Below, one piece after another: positions 1-5,525 of a stretch of DNA of 35,477 nt. Under the pieces are notes generated by a model. The model was given only the letters and a program-made list of their open reading frames with translations, ran no database searches and was not told where the DNA came from. Numbering within the stretch: position 1 is the first letter of the stretch; each line of letters begins with the position of its first letter. The DNA is from Bacteroidota bacterium. Its GTDB lineage: Bacteria > Bacteroidota > Bacteroidia > Chitinophagales > Chitinophagaceae. The DNA is taken from NCBI GenBank assembly GCA_013288445.1, contig JABDBX010000012.1, forward strand, positions 1 to 35,477, in the 5' to 3' direction. Made by a program: the position numbers and the translations under genes.

Positions 1-857
1 CCCTTGCTGCGGAAAGAGAGCTTTACCTCATCACTACGCTCAGTAATGAGGGTAGCAAACCTTATGCCGGATATACTTAAAGGGTAGTTAACCAATCCCT
101 CCGTATCCCCGTTCTGAGAATTGAACAGGTTCTGGTCTTTGCGCGAAAGCGTGATAAGCCCTGCATTATATTTATGGAAGATCTCCATCTTCTCTATAAG
201 CACATAACCCAGGAAACGCATACGGCTTTCGCTCCACGAGTCATATACCTCTTCGTGTATGCGGGTATGGTCCAGGCCGCGCGCTTTAAGGTCGGCAGCC
301 ATGAGGTGAACTGACGCACTGGTAACCGGGAACTTGAAAGAACCGGTATCGGTCATAAGCCCGGTATAGAGGCAGGCGGCAATGTCCAGCGTTATCATAG
401 CATTATCGCCGCAAAGGTTTATAAAGTCATACACCATTTCGCAGGCGCTGCTTTTGTCGGGCTGGCTGATGCCATAATCCCACACAGGCTTTGGGAACAG
501 GTGATGGTCTATAAGTATTTTAGGCTGCGTAGCATCAGTGAGCAGTTGCCCTAAGTGCTTGGTGCGGCTGAAATCGTTGAAGTCAACACAAAATATAAGC
601 TCGGCTTTATTCAGTGCATCGGTTGCTGGATTCGGCGTTTCTTCATAATTCAGCATAGTGGCCACGCCAGGCATCCAGGCAAGAAAATCAGGTATTTCGC
701 CGGGCGAAACCGGTGTTACCGAGTGGCCCTTAGCAGTAAGGTACAGGGATAAAGCCAGCATACTCCCTATCGCATCGCCATCAGGTTTATGATGGGTAGT
801 GATAAATATCCGCTTCGGGCTTTGCAATAAGGGTAAAACGTCTTGTATTGGCTGCAT
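1..857 (-). CDS. nrnA: DHH/DHHA1-family phosphoesterase (NrnA-like), 3' end missing
   Basis: Reading the minus strand from the ATG at 855-857 gives an open frame that runs off the window edge after about 285 residues. The protein shows the DHH-superfamily metal-binding motifs: THHKPDGDAIGS (residues 21-32), the central Asp in FCVDFND (D92) and the signature LIDHH (D117-H119). This is the family of the bifunctional oligoribonuclease/pAp phosphatase NrnA, which degrades nanoRNAs of 2-5 nt and in some bacteria cleaves pApA or pAp, using Mn2+ in the cytoplasm. The usual length is about 330-345 aa, so roughly 50 residues of the DHHA1 domain lie outside the window. A Bacteroidota-type promoter lies about 50 bp upstream. 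Family assignment is secure. The exact substrate (nanoRNA, pAp or c-di-AMP products) cannot be told from sequence. Confidence 0.9.
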   Translation of the reverse strand, partial: MQPIQDVLPLLQSPKRIFITTHHKPDGDAIGSMLALSLYLTAKGHSVTPVSPGEIPDFLAWMPGVATMLNYEETPNPATDALNKAELIFCVDFNDFSRTKHLGQLLTDATQPKILIDHHLFPKPVWDYGISQPDKSSACEMVYDFINLCGDNAMITLDIAACLYTGLMTDTGSFKFPVTSASVHLMAADLKARGLDHTRIHEEVYDSWSESRMRFLGYVLIEKMEIFHKYNAGLITLSRKDQNLFNSQNGDTEGLVNYPLSISGIRFATLITERSDEVKLSFRSK

Positions 858-905
858 TACTAATGGGTTACCCGTTTTTACAACAGGTATTTTGCGTTCG
901 GGGTG

Positions 906-934
906 CAAAAGTACGGATTCCGGTTAAATGGCAA
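906..934 (-). promoter_or_regulatory. Bacteroidota-type promoter of the DHH phosphoesterase gene
   Basis: On the minus strand there is a TTG (932-934), 18 bp, then TACTTTTG (906-913), matching the -33/-7 pattern TTG-N18-20-TAnnTTTG. It would start a transcript with a leader of about 40 nt before the ATG at 857. Confidence 0.65.
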
Positions 935-980
935 TAAATTATTTGTGGTATTTGCGTTAAAATTTTTTGGTGTCGGCATC

Positions 981-1165
981 ACTGGCGCGAGTCTGTAGCA
1001 TAGCCATGAGCGCAGCCGACTCGTGTCTATACAATTGAGCCAGTTTGAAACTGGCGTTTCGTGCTGGGGACTACAGTTCCCTGAATACCTTCTGAGAAGG
1101 GGTTTTATTTCCACTTCCGGATGCCCGCTTATGCGGAACATCGCGGAAGAACATTGAAATGCGGA
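981..1165. repeat. REP-like block of nested inverted repeats
   Basis: No gene is convincing between 858 and 1305. The central part holds nested palindromes: GCCAGTTTGAAACTGGC (1039-1055, 8-bp arms), ACTGGC at 981-986 pairing with GCCAGT at 1039-1044, and CGAGTC (988-993) pairing with GACTCG (1018-1023). Further on, CTTCCG pairs with CGGAAG around 1114-1149. A transcript could fold into a large branched hairpin. It resembles dispersed palindromic elements of Bacteroidota intergenic DNA. Its mobility is not shown here because only one copy is in the window. Confidence 0.5.
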
Positions 1166-1177
1166 AGTAAGTGTCCG

Positions 1178-1267
1178 TTTGGAATTTGGAATTTTACCTT
1201 TTGGATTTTACACCCTGGAATTTGGAATTTAGCAATTGGAATTTAACGATTTAGAATTTGGAATTTA
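1178..1267. repeat. TTTGGAATTT short-motif tract
   Basis: The motif (T)TTGGAATTT recurs about six times in 90 bp directly upstream of the ndk promoter. The same motif on the other strand (AAATTCCAAATTCC) occurs at 20364-20393 and inside a coding region at 24900-24919. Confidence 0.7.
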
Positions 1268-1270
1268 ATT

Positions 1271-1278
1271 TACCTTTG
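1271..1278 (+). promoter_or_regulatory. -7 element of the ndk promoter
   Basis: TACCTTTG matches TAnnTTTG and lies 27 bp upstream of the ndk ATG. No clear TTG is seen 19 bp further upstream; the GGAATTT tract occupies that position. Confidence 0.5.
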
Positions 1279-1305
1279 CGGCGTTACTTAAAAAACAACT
1301 TACAT

Positions 1306-1722
1306 ATGTCGAATCGTACATTCACAATGATCAAGCCAGATGCAGTAAAAGCAGGCAATATTGGTAATATCCTACAGATGATAAATGCCGGGGGCTTTCG
1401 CATTGTAGCTATGAAATACCTGAAGATAAGCATGGCTCAGGCCGAGAAGTTTTATGAGGTGCACGCCGCACGCCCATTCTACGGCGAACTGACCGAATTT
1501 ATGAGCAGCGGCCCAATTGTAGCCGCCATTCTGGAAAAAGACAATGCCGTAGCCGACTTCCGCAAACTGATAGGCGCCACCAATCCTGCCCAGGCAGAAG
1601 AAGGTACTATACGCAAGAAATATGCTGCCTCGATAGGCGAAAACGCGGTTCACGGATCAGACAGCGACGAGAACGCTAAAATAGAAGGCGACTTCTTTTT
1701 CAACGGCCTGGAGCGTTTCTAA
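1306..1722 (+). CDS. ndk: nucleoside diphosphate kinase
   Basis: The protein has 138 aa, the normal length for bacterial Ndk. It transfers the gamma phosphate of ATP to NDPs through a phosphohistidine and keeps the (d)NTP pools balanced in the cytoplasm. The sequence shows [10 protein letters not shown] near the N-terminus and the active-site motif NAVHGSDS with the catalytic His at residue 116, followed by the usual SDENA and an F-rich C-terminus. The frame is open further upstream, but the ATG at 1306 fits the family N-terminus ([12 protein letters not shown]) and lies downstream of the TACCTTTG promoter element, so I chose it. The stop codon TAA is also the first three bases of a terminal-inverted-repeat element (1720-1906). 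A strong terminator follows 220 bp downstream. Confidence 0.97.
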   Translation: MSNRTFTMIKPDAVKAGNIGNILQMINAGGFRIVAMKYLKISMAQAEKFYEVHAARPFYGELTEFMSSGPIVAAILEKDNAVADFRKLIGATNPAQAEEGTIRKKYAASIGENAVHGSDSDENAKIEGDFFFNGLERF

Positions 1723-1906
1723 GTGACGATGACAAAATAGATACCACCATCTGATTTGTTCTTTTCCATTTCTGCTTCGTCCCAATCCTCCCGATGGCTA
1801 TCGGGACTAATCGGGATAAATAGCTCACTATTCGCGGATTTTGTGCCTCGCATAAAAGAAAAATAACTTCGCCATATAGTGGTATTTATTTCGTCAACGT
1901 CACTAA
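1720..1906. repeat. Terminal-inverted-repeat element, copy 1 (starts on the ndk stop codon)
   Basis: This 187-bp unit is bounded by imperfect inverted repeats of about 30 bp: it begins TAAGTGACGATGACAAAAT and, on the opposite strand, the other end begins TTAGTGACGTTGACGAAAT. It is homologous over most of its length to 5362-5525. It carries an extra segment of about 24 bp absent from copy 2, with the palindrome CCCGATGGCTATCGGG at 1790-1805. The ndk stop codon lies in its left end. Confidence 0.75.
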
Positions 1907-1942
1907 TACGGGTTCAGTTTTATACCCTTATATCATTTACAG

Positions 1943-1980
1943 GTATCCCACACCGGAAAAGGTGTGGGATACGTTTTTTT
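1943..1980 (+). terminator. strong rho-independent terminator downstream of ndk
   Basis: A perfect 12-bp stem (GTATCCCACACC at 1943-1954, GGTGTGGGATAC at 1961-1972) with a 6-nt loop is followed by seven T at 1974-1980. In the plus direction it would end ndk transcripts after they pass the inserted repeat element. Confidence 0.88.
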
Positions 1981-2033
1981 AAATGTTGCGGTATCTACTT
2001 CAATTTTTCAGGTCACAATCTGCCCCATTCGGG

Positions 2034-2177
2034 CAATGTCATTAAGTTAAGAAAAGAATCGCGCTGGGCGATGCTGAAGGCATCTAACGTTTATAGAAAA
2101 CCGGATACAAAATGAGTGACGATGCCGAAGGTATCGAACTACGTTTACTGGGATGATCTCTTAACTTAATGACATTG
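2034..2177. mobile_element. 144-bp MITE, copy A, with 10-bp target duplication
   Basis: The element starts CAATGTCATTAAGTTAAGA and ends with the inverted form, so the terminal inverted repeats are at least 19 bp and perfect. It is too short to encode a transposase. The direct repeat CCCATTCGGG flanks it on both sides (2024-2033 and 2178-2187), as expected for a target-site duplication. The copy at 32757-32900 is the exact reverse complement as far as I can read. Inside are two hairpin-forming direct repeats, GATGCTGAAGGCATC and GATGCCGAAGGTATC. The 9-12 bp duplication and ends would fit mobilisation by an IS4-type transposase, but that is inference because no parent element is in the window. 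Confidence 0.88.
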
Positions 2178-2187
2178 CCCATTCGGG

Positions 2188-2344
2188 GCTTACTCTTTGT
2201 AGCTAAAAATTGACAATATGGAATTTGCCCCATCGGGGCTAACATCAATCGCAATTGGTGTTAGCGGCAAGGCCACATATTGATAGATATCGGTGGTTGC
2301 ACAGTATCCTATAGGAGCGATTACAATCCCCCTACTGTGCGCCC
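2188..2344. repeat. structured intergenic region with several hairpins
   Basis: Between the MITE and the end of the next gene lie GCCCCATCGGGGC (2227-2239), TAACATCAAT pairing with ATTGGTGTTA just after it, and GCACAGTA pairing with TACTGTGC (about 2299-2341) around an inner TCCTATAGGA. This could be a dispersed structured repeat or a structured RNA. I cannot decide between these. It overlaps the 3' end of the minus-strand gene ending at 2332. With the preceding elements it completes the gene-free stretch 1723-2331. Confidence 0.4.
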
Positions 2345-3039
2345 CTTGAATTATTGGAATTGCGATAGTGCTCGGCATTGACCTTTATGAAGTTGAAGAA
2401 CGCGTAGTCGTTCATCGTTTTCAGTTGCTGGTAAGTGGGGCGGTAGCGGCGCATAAAGTAATGCAGGCTGTCGCCGGTGAGGCCGGTAAACTTGGATATG
2501 ATGCCCTCATTGAAAGTGCGGTCCACATATTTCTCCTTTTCAAAGTAATCGAAATCATCCTGGAACCGCCATATCTCCCGGTTCTTGCCGCTCAGTGCGG
2601 AGAACGGGTGGGCTATCATATCTATAGACGACATCTTGGGGAAATCGAGCTCATGCTTGTATAGCTCATGGAATCGTATGCTGTCGGCTGTGTAGTCGTA
2701 GCGGTTGCTTTTGGCTATGTTCACATCCTTTATTTCGGTGATGCCCCGCTTCATGATAATGCGGAAGTAAGGCGGTATATATCCCTGGGGCACACGCACA
2801 CGGGTGGTTTTGTAACCTGTCTTCTTAAACTCCAATAGCTGTCCGCTGGCAGCTGCTATAAGGAAACCACCCTTTTCGTCGGTGGATATATTGAGCTCAG
2901 TATATACATTTTCTATGTTTACGCCATCAACCGGGCGCTTGTTTTCCATATCTATTACCTCGCCACGTATGGTCTGGGCTATAACGGGCAGGGAGGCAAC
3001 ACACAGTAAAAACAATAGCGCAAAAGCTCTGACAGGCAT
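2332..3039 (-). CDS. secreted carboxypeptidase-like regulatory-domain protein
   Basis: The protein has 235 aa. Residues 1-22 form a signal peptide (hydrophobic stretch ending in VIAQ). Residues 22-95 look like a carboxypeptidase-D-like regulatory fold: TIRGEVID, a conserved P-V-DGVNI stretch, STDEKGGFLI and a VRVPQGY edge strand. This beta-sandwich is found at the N-terminus of TonB-dependent receptors and in stand-alone cell-envelope proteins of Bacteroidota. The remaining part (about 100-235) is charged and aromatic-rich and shows no catalytic motif. The last residues (NSRGAQ) are encoded by sequence that belongs to the structured repeat around 2299-2344, so the native C-terminus may have been altered. 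The function is unknown; a periplasmic or surface location is likely. There is no operon partner on this strand. Confidence 0.75.
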   Translation of the reverse strand: MPVRAFALLFLLCVASLPVIAQTIRGEVIDMENKRPVDGVNIENVYTELNISTDEKGGFLIAAASGQLLEFKKTGYKTTRVRVPQGYIPPYFRIIMKRGITEIKDVNIAKSNRYDYTADSIRFHELYKHELDFPKMSSIDMIAHPFSALSGKNREIWRFQDDFDYFEKEKYVDRTFNEGIISKFTGLTGDSLHYFMRRYRPTYQQLKTMNDYAFFNFIKVNAEHYRNSNNSRGAQ

Positions 3040-3164
3040 AATTGTGCTAAATTACATTTTAAGTTTATTCGCGCGTGGTTAATTTTGTTAAAAAAAGGGG
3101 GAATATGAAAACAATACAGCAGGATGTGACAATGTGGTTAACGTGGGGTTCCGCAAAACCGGAT

Positions 3165-3191
3165 ATAAAAAAAGCCCCTCGATGAGGGGCT
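3165..3191 (-). terminator. rho-independent terminator of the cold-shock gene
   Basis: Read on the minus strand, AGCCCCTC-ATC-GAGGGGCT (3173-3191) is followed by a run of T (3167-3173). It lies about 25 bp after the stop codon of the gene at 3217-3408. Confidence 0.88.
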
Positions 3192-3216
3192 AGTAAATGA
3201 TGATCTATGAATAAGC

Positions 3217-3408
3217 TTAGATAACTCTTACGTTAACTGCGTTTAAACCTTTTTTACCATTTTCTACTTCGAAGCTCACTTTATCGTTTTCGCGGATCTC
3301 GTCGTTAAGACCTGATACGTGAACGAATATGTCTTCTCCACCGCCTGAGGGGGAAATGAAACCGAAACCTTTAGTTCCATTAAAGAATTTTACTGTACCT
3401 TCTTTCAT
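3217..3408 (-). CDS. cspA: cold-shock protein (CspA family)
   Basis: This 63-aa protein is a single cold-shock domain. It shows RNP1 (KGFGFI, residues 13-18) and RNP2 (DIFVHV, 26-31), the aromatic residues that stack on single-stranded nucleic acid. Proteins of this type act as RNA chaperones or transcription antiterminators. It is slightly shorter than the enterobacterial 66-70 aa form but complete, ending GLNAVNVRVI. It is monocistronic: it has its own promoter (-7 element at 3438-3445) and its own terminator (3165-3191). The neighbouring upstream gene also carries a cold-shock domain, which suggests local duplication. Which condition induces it cannot be told from sequence. Confidence 0.93.
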   Translation of the reverse strand: MKEGTVKFFNGTKGFGFISPSGGGEDIFVHVSGLNDEIRENDKVSFEVENGKKGLNAVNVRVI

Positions 3409-3437
3409 TTTTTGTAATTAATTTGATGAATAAAAAG

Positions 3438-3445
3438 CAAAGATA
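3438..3445 (-). promoter_or_regulatory. -7 element of the cspA-type gene
   Basis: On the minus strand TATCTTTG matches TAnnTTTG, about 30 bp before the ATG at 3408, in a very AT-rich leader. No clear TTG at the -33 position. Confidence 0.55.
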
Positions 3446-3499
3446 CAAACAATATTTGAATAAAAATAAAATATTTTTCTTTTTTTTTGCCGGGTATAA

Positions 3500-3946
3500 T
3501 TATACCGCTTTCTTCACTTTTATTGCGTTAAGCCCCTTCGGTCCATTCTCCGTTTCAAAGGTAACACGATCTCTTTCCTTAAGTGGCTGCGACAATTGGT
3601 TGATGTGTACAAACACGCTTTCCTGGCTTTTGAGGTCGTTAATAAACCCATAGCCTTTGGCATCGTTGAAGTAAGTAACTACGCCGCTTCTCACCACCTC
3701 ACGCGGAGTATTATCAACTTTGGCTGCGCCAAGTTGAATGTCCTCCAGGTTAATTTCCTTTCTTTTCTCGGCATTAGCAGGTACGGACGAAAGGTTTCCA
3801 TTTTCGTCAACATAGGCGAACATCTCTTCGAGGCTCTTGCCCTTATTGTTATTCGTCTTCCTATCTTCCTTTTTTTGTTCCTTCTCTTTCCTGTTCTTTA
3901 TCCGTTTTGCTTCTTTTTCTTTTTTTGCCGACGTTTCCTGCCCCAT
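3500..3946 (-). CDS. cold-shock-domain protein with charged N-terminal tail
   Basis: From the ATG at 3946 the protein has 148 aa. Residues 1-45 are extremely Lys/Glu-rich (KKEKEAKRIKNRKEKEQKKE) and probably disordered or coiled-coil. Residues 50-75 hold GKSLEEMFAYVDENGNLSS, a conserved linker in related Bacteroidota proteins. Residues 87-148 form a cold-shock domain with RNP1-like KGYGFI and RNP2-like VFVHI. The role is probably RNA binding or ribosome association; the basic tail may add nucleic-acid affinity. The frame is open to 3994, but a TTTATTTG promoter-like element at 3992-3999 would overlap that start, and MGQETSAKKE is the typical N-terminus as I recall it. It lies upstream of the smaller cold-shock gene in the same orientation, which has its own promoter. 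Confidence 0.85.
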   Translation of the reverse strand: MGQETSAKKEKEAKRIKNRKEKEQKKEDRKTNNNKGKSLEEMFAYVDENGNLSSVPANAEKRKEINLEDIQLGAAKVDNTPREVVRSGVVTYFNDAKGYGFINDLKSQESVFVHINQLSQPLKERDRVTFETENGPKGLNAIKVKKAV

Positions 3947-4147
3947 TAAACTAATAATTTTTTGTGAACTGTAAAGGTCGTTCCTTTTTACCAAATAAAT
4001 GAAAAAATTAAATTAGCGCTTAACGGATGCAGTTAGCCCGCAAAAACAGCCGGAAAATAAATATCCGGGGATAACAGAAAAGGACTACCTTCATTATATA
4101 CGGTTCTCTATTCTTTCGGTGTAACTATTGCCTCTAAAAAAAACATT

Positions 4148-4369
4148 ATGACCATAACTCCTGAGCTGAAAAATAAGTTCCAGTCATCTTTTGCAAGAAT
4201 TATGAAACAGACCCCACCCGACCTGCAAAAGAAATGGAACGGCACCATAGAGTGGAAGGACATGAAATCTTACCCGCATATTGAGCCGGAAATAATACAG
4301 GCTTTGCCGCCGGGCGCAAAGGCCGCTTATGTAACCCTACTTAACAAACTGAGCAGGGGAATCATATAG
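4148..4369 (+). CDS. small hypothetical protein (73 aa)
   Basis: The frame MTITPELKNKFQSSFARIMKQ... ends SRGII. It is mostly helical with a Trp-containing middle (KKWNGTIEWKD) and has no signal peptide or membrane segment. I do not recognise the family. Support for coding comes from the ATG with a normal leader and coding-like composition, and from the lack of a better frame on either strand. It starts a run of three small plus-strand genes (4148-5008), separated by 93 and about 117 bp, so they may be independent units. Confidence that it is a real gene is moderate. Confidence 0.55.
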   Translation: MTITPELKNKFQSSFARIMKQTPPDLQKKWNGTIEWKDMKSYPHIEPEIIQALPPGAKAAYVTLLNKLSRGII

Positions 4370-4462
4370 GGATACCGGCAAAAAGTCTGGGATCGTCTTG
4401 CACCAATTTTTACCATTATTTAAAACGCAGTATAGCGCGGCAGTGCCGTTCTAATCAAAACT

Positions 4463-4696
4463 ATGTCAACAGAAAACGAAGTATTCAGAAAGATAAAAGA
4501 ATTAAGTACCCGAAAACTACACCCGCGCGCGTTGATAAATACCCAGGAACTTGCAGCAGAGCTTGGCACGCACCGCGACAGCCTTATGCTATCTCTTAAC
4601 CAGTTGAAAAGTTTAAGGCTTATTAACTTCAATGAAGCGCAGGCTATTTCGGTTCGGCTCACCTTACTTGGCTCTGTAGTAAACAGGGACAAATAA
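4463..4696 (+). CDS. small predicted winged-helix-like protein (77 aa)
   Basis: The sequence MSTENEVFRKIKELSTRKLHPRALIN followed by TQELAAELGTHRDSLMLSLNQLKSLRLINF has the layout of a winged-helix domain: a helix, a turn, a recognition-like helix (GTHRDSLMLSLNQLKSL), then a short strand pair (RLINFNEAQAISVRLT). That fold is inference from pattern. No characterised homologue is recognised. The next gene (4814-5008) has the same size and layout, so the two may be paralogues regulating the same process. An antisense frame of similar length (4420-4704) is a shadow without family features. Confidence 0.6.
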   Translation: MSTENEVFRKIKELSTRKLHPRALINTQELAAELGTHRDSLMLSLNQLKSLRLINFNEAQAISVRLTLLGSVVNRDK

Positions 4697-4813
4697 TTTT
4701 CCATGCTAAATTATTGGCAATCATATCCGGCCTTCAAAAGAAACAATAATACATTAAAATTCAAGGCGAAAAAATACAATGTTTTTACGCAAAACTTTAT
4801 AATTTCGCATAGT

Positions 4814-5008
4814 ATGAAAATGACCGTGTGGGAGATGTACGCCAAGTTAGAAGGTATCAGCAAGAATGTTGACGAGCCAATGCTTGTTGCCAGTATTGCG
4901 CAGGAATTTTGCATTAGTAAAGACATTCTTTCCGAATACCTTATAGCCTTTGAGATGCTCGACCTTATCCGGTTTTCCGGTAAAGAACAGATTGTTTTGT
5001 GCAATTAA
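4814..5008 (+). CDS. small predicted winged-helix-like protein (64 aa)
   Basis: From the ATG at 4814 the product is MKMTVWEMYAKLEGISKNV... ending FSGKEQIVLCN. The order helix, LVASIAQEFCISKDILSEYLIAFEMLDLIRF (helix-turn-helix-like), then a strand pair, parallels the 77-aa protein just upstream. The frame is open to an ATG at 4703, but the added 37 residues look like translated leader, and a TAATTTCG promoter-like element lies at 4800-4807. I therefore prefer 4814; a start at 4820 is also possible. The function is unknown. A role as a small DNA-binding regulator is inference. Confidence 0.58.
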   Translation: MKMTVWEMYAKLEGISKNVDEPMLVASIAQEFCISKDILSEYLIAFEMLDLIRFSGKEQIVLCN

Positions 5009-5086
5009 CGGCTATTAATTTCTACAAGTGGTTCGGCATTTGCAAGCATGTTAAGAACAACTAAAAGATGCATTCCTAATTATTTT

Positions 5087-5317
5087 TCATACGGCAATTA
5101 CCGGATGATCGAACTTGCTACTCACATATTTTAGCGCAGCTTCAATATCTTCCTTTTCCAGATCGGGTAATTCTTCCAAAATCTGTTCCTGATTAAGACC
5201 CGCAGCAAGCAAATCCAATATATCAATCACTCGGATGCGCATCCCCCTTATACAAGGCCGCCCTCCGCATTGCTCAGGATTTAATGTGATGCGACTTCCA
5301 GATGAGTTGACAATCAT
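5087..5317 (-). CDS. DUF433 family protein (antitoxin-like), orphan
   Basis: The 76-aa protein has the DUF433 signature: RITLNPEQCGGRPCIRGMRIRVIDILDLLAAGLNQEQILEELPDLEKEDIEAALKYV, with the conserved GGRPCIRG.RI core and the L-A-G-S/N-E-I-L...P-L...DI-AAL helix pair. These winged-helix-like proteins are usually the antitoxin half of a pair with a DUF5615 PIN-like nuclease encoded directly downstream. Here no such gene follows: the next sequence on this strand is the antisense of the 4814-5008 gene. It is therefore an orphan antitoxin or a stand-alone regulator. A TATCTTTG -7 element at 5335-5342 lies 18 bp before the ATG. Repeat copy 2 lies just upstream of this promoter. Confidence 0.85.
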   Translation of the reverse strand: MIVNSSGSRITLNPEQCGGRPCIRGMRIRVIDILDLLAAGLNQEQILEELPDLEKEDIEAALKYVSSKFDHPVIAV

Positions 5318-5334
5318 TATTTAGACTTTGGTAT

Positions 5335-5342
5335 CAAAGATA
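5335..5342 (-). promoter_or_regulatory. -7 element of the DUF433 gene
   Basis: Minus-strand TATCTTTG, 18 bp before the start codon, matches TAnnTTTG. It lies inside the small inverted repeat CTTTG-GTAT-CAAAG (5326-5339), which could serve as an operator. Confidence 0.5.
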
Positions 5343-5361
5343 CAAATTCTAAAATTATCCA

Positions 5362-5525
5362 TTAGGAACGATGACAAAATAAAGTGCACCATCTTACTTG
5401 TTCTTTTCCATTTTTACTTCGTTGTAAAAGTCTTTAAATAATTCATTATTCGCAGATTTTACGCCTCGTAAAAAAGAAAAATAACTTCGCAATATGGTGT
5501 ACTTTATTTCGTCAACGTTCCTTAG
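5362..5525. repeat. Terminal-inverted-repeat element, copy 2 (on the cyclase stop codon)
   Basis: This unit of about 164 bp is homologous to 1720-1906. Its ends are TTAGGAACGATGACAAAAT and, on the other strand, CTAAGGAACGTTGACGAAAT. The TAA stop of the adenylate cyclase gene (5522-5524) lies in its right end, just as the ndk stop lies in copy 1. Internal bases AAGTGCACCAT pair with ATGGTGTACTT in this copy, whereas copy 1 has GATACCACCAT and ATAGTGGTAT, so the arms changed together. Confidence 0.75.

Noticed and set aside
878-1141. 87-aa open frame on the minus strand
   Set aside because: It lies in the palindromic intergenic block, has no family features, and overlaps the promoter of the DHH phosphoesterase gene.
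1879-2115. 78-aa open frame on the plus strand
   Set aside because: It runs through a repeat end, a terminator and half of the MITE, so it is a chance frame.
2882-3082. 66-aa plus-strand frame
   Set aside because: It is the antisense of the signal peptide region of the secreted regulatory-domain protein.
4703-4813. N-terminal extension of the 64-aa gene
   Set aside because: The added residues look like translated AT-rich leader, and a promoter-like element lies at 4800-4807.
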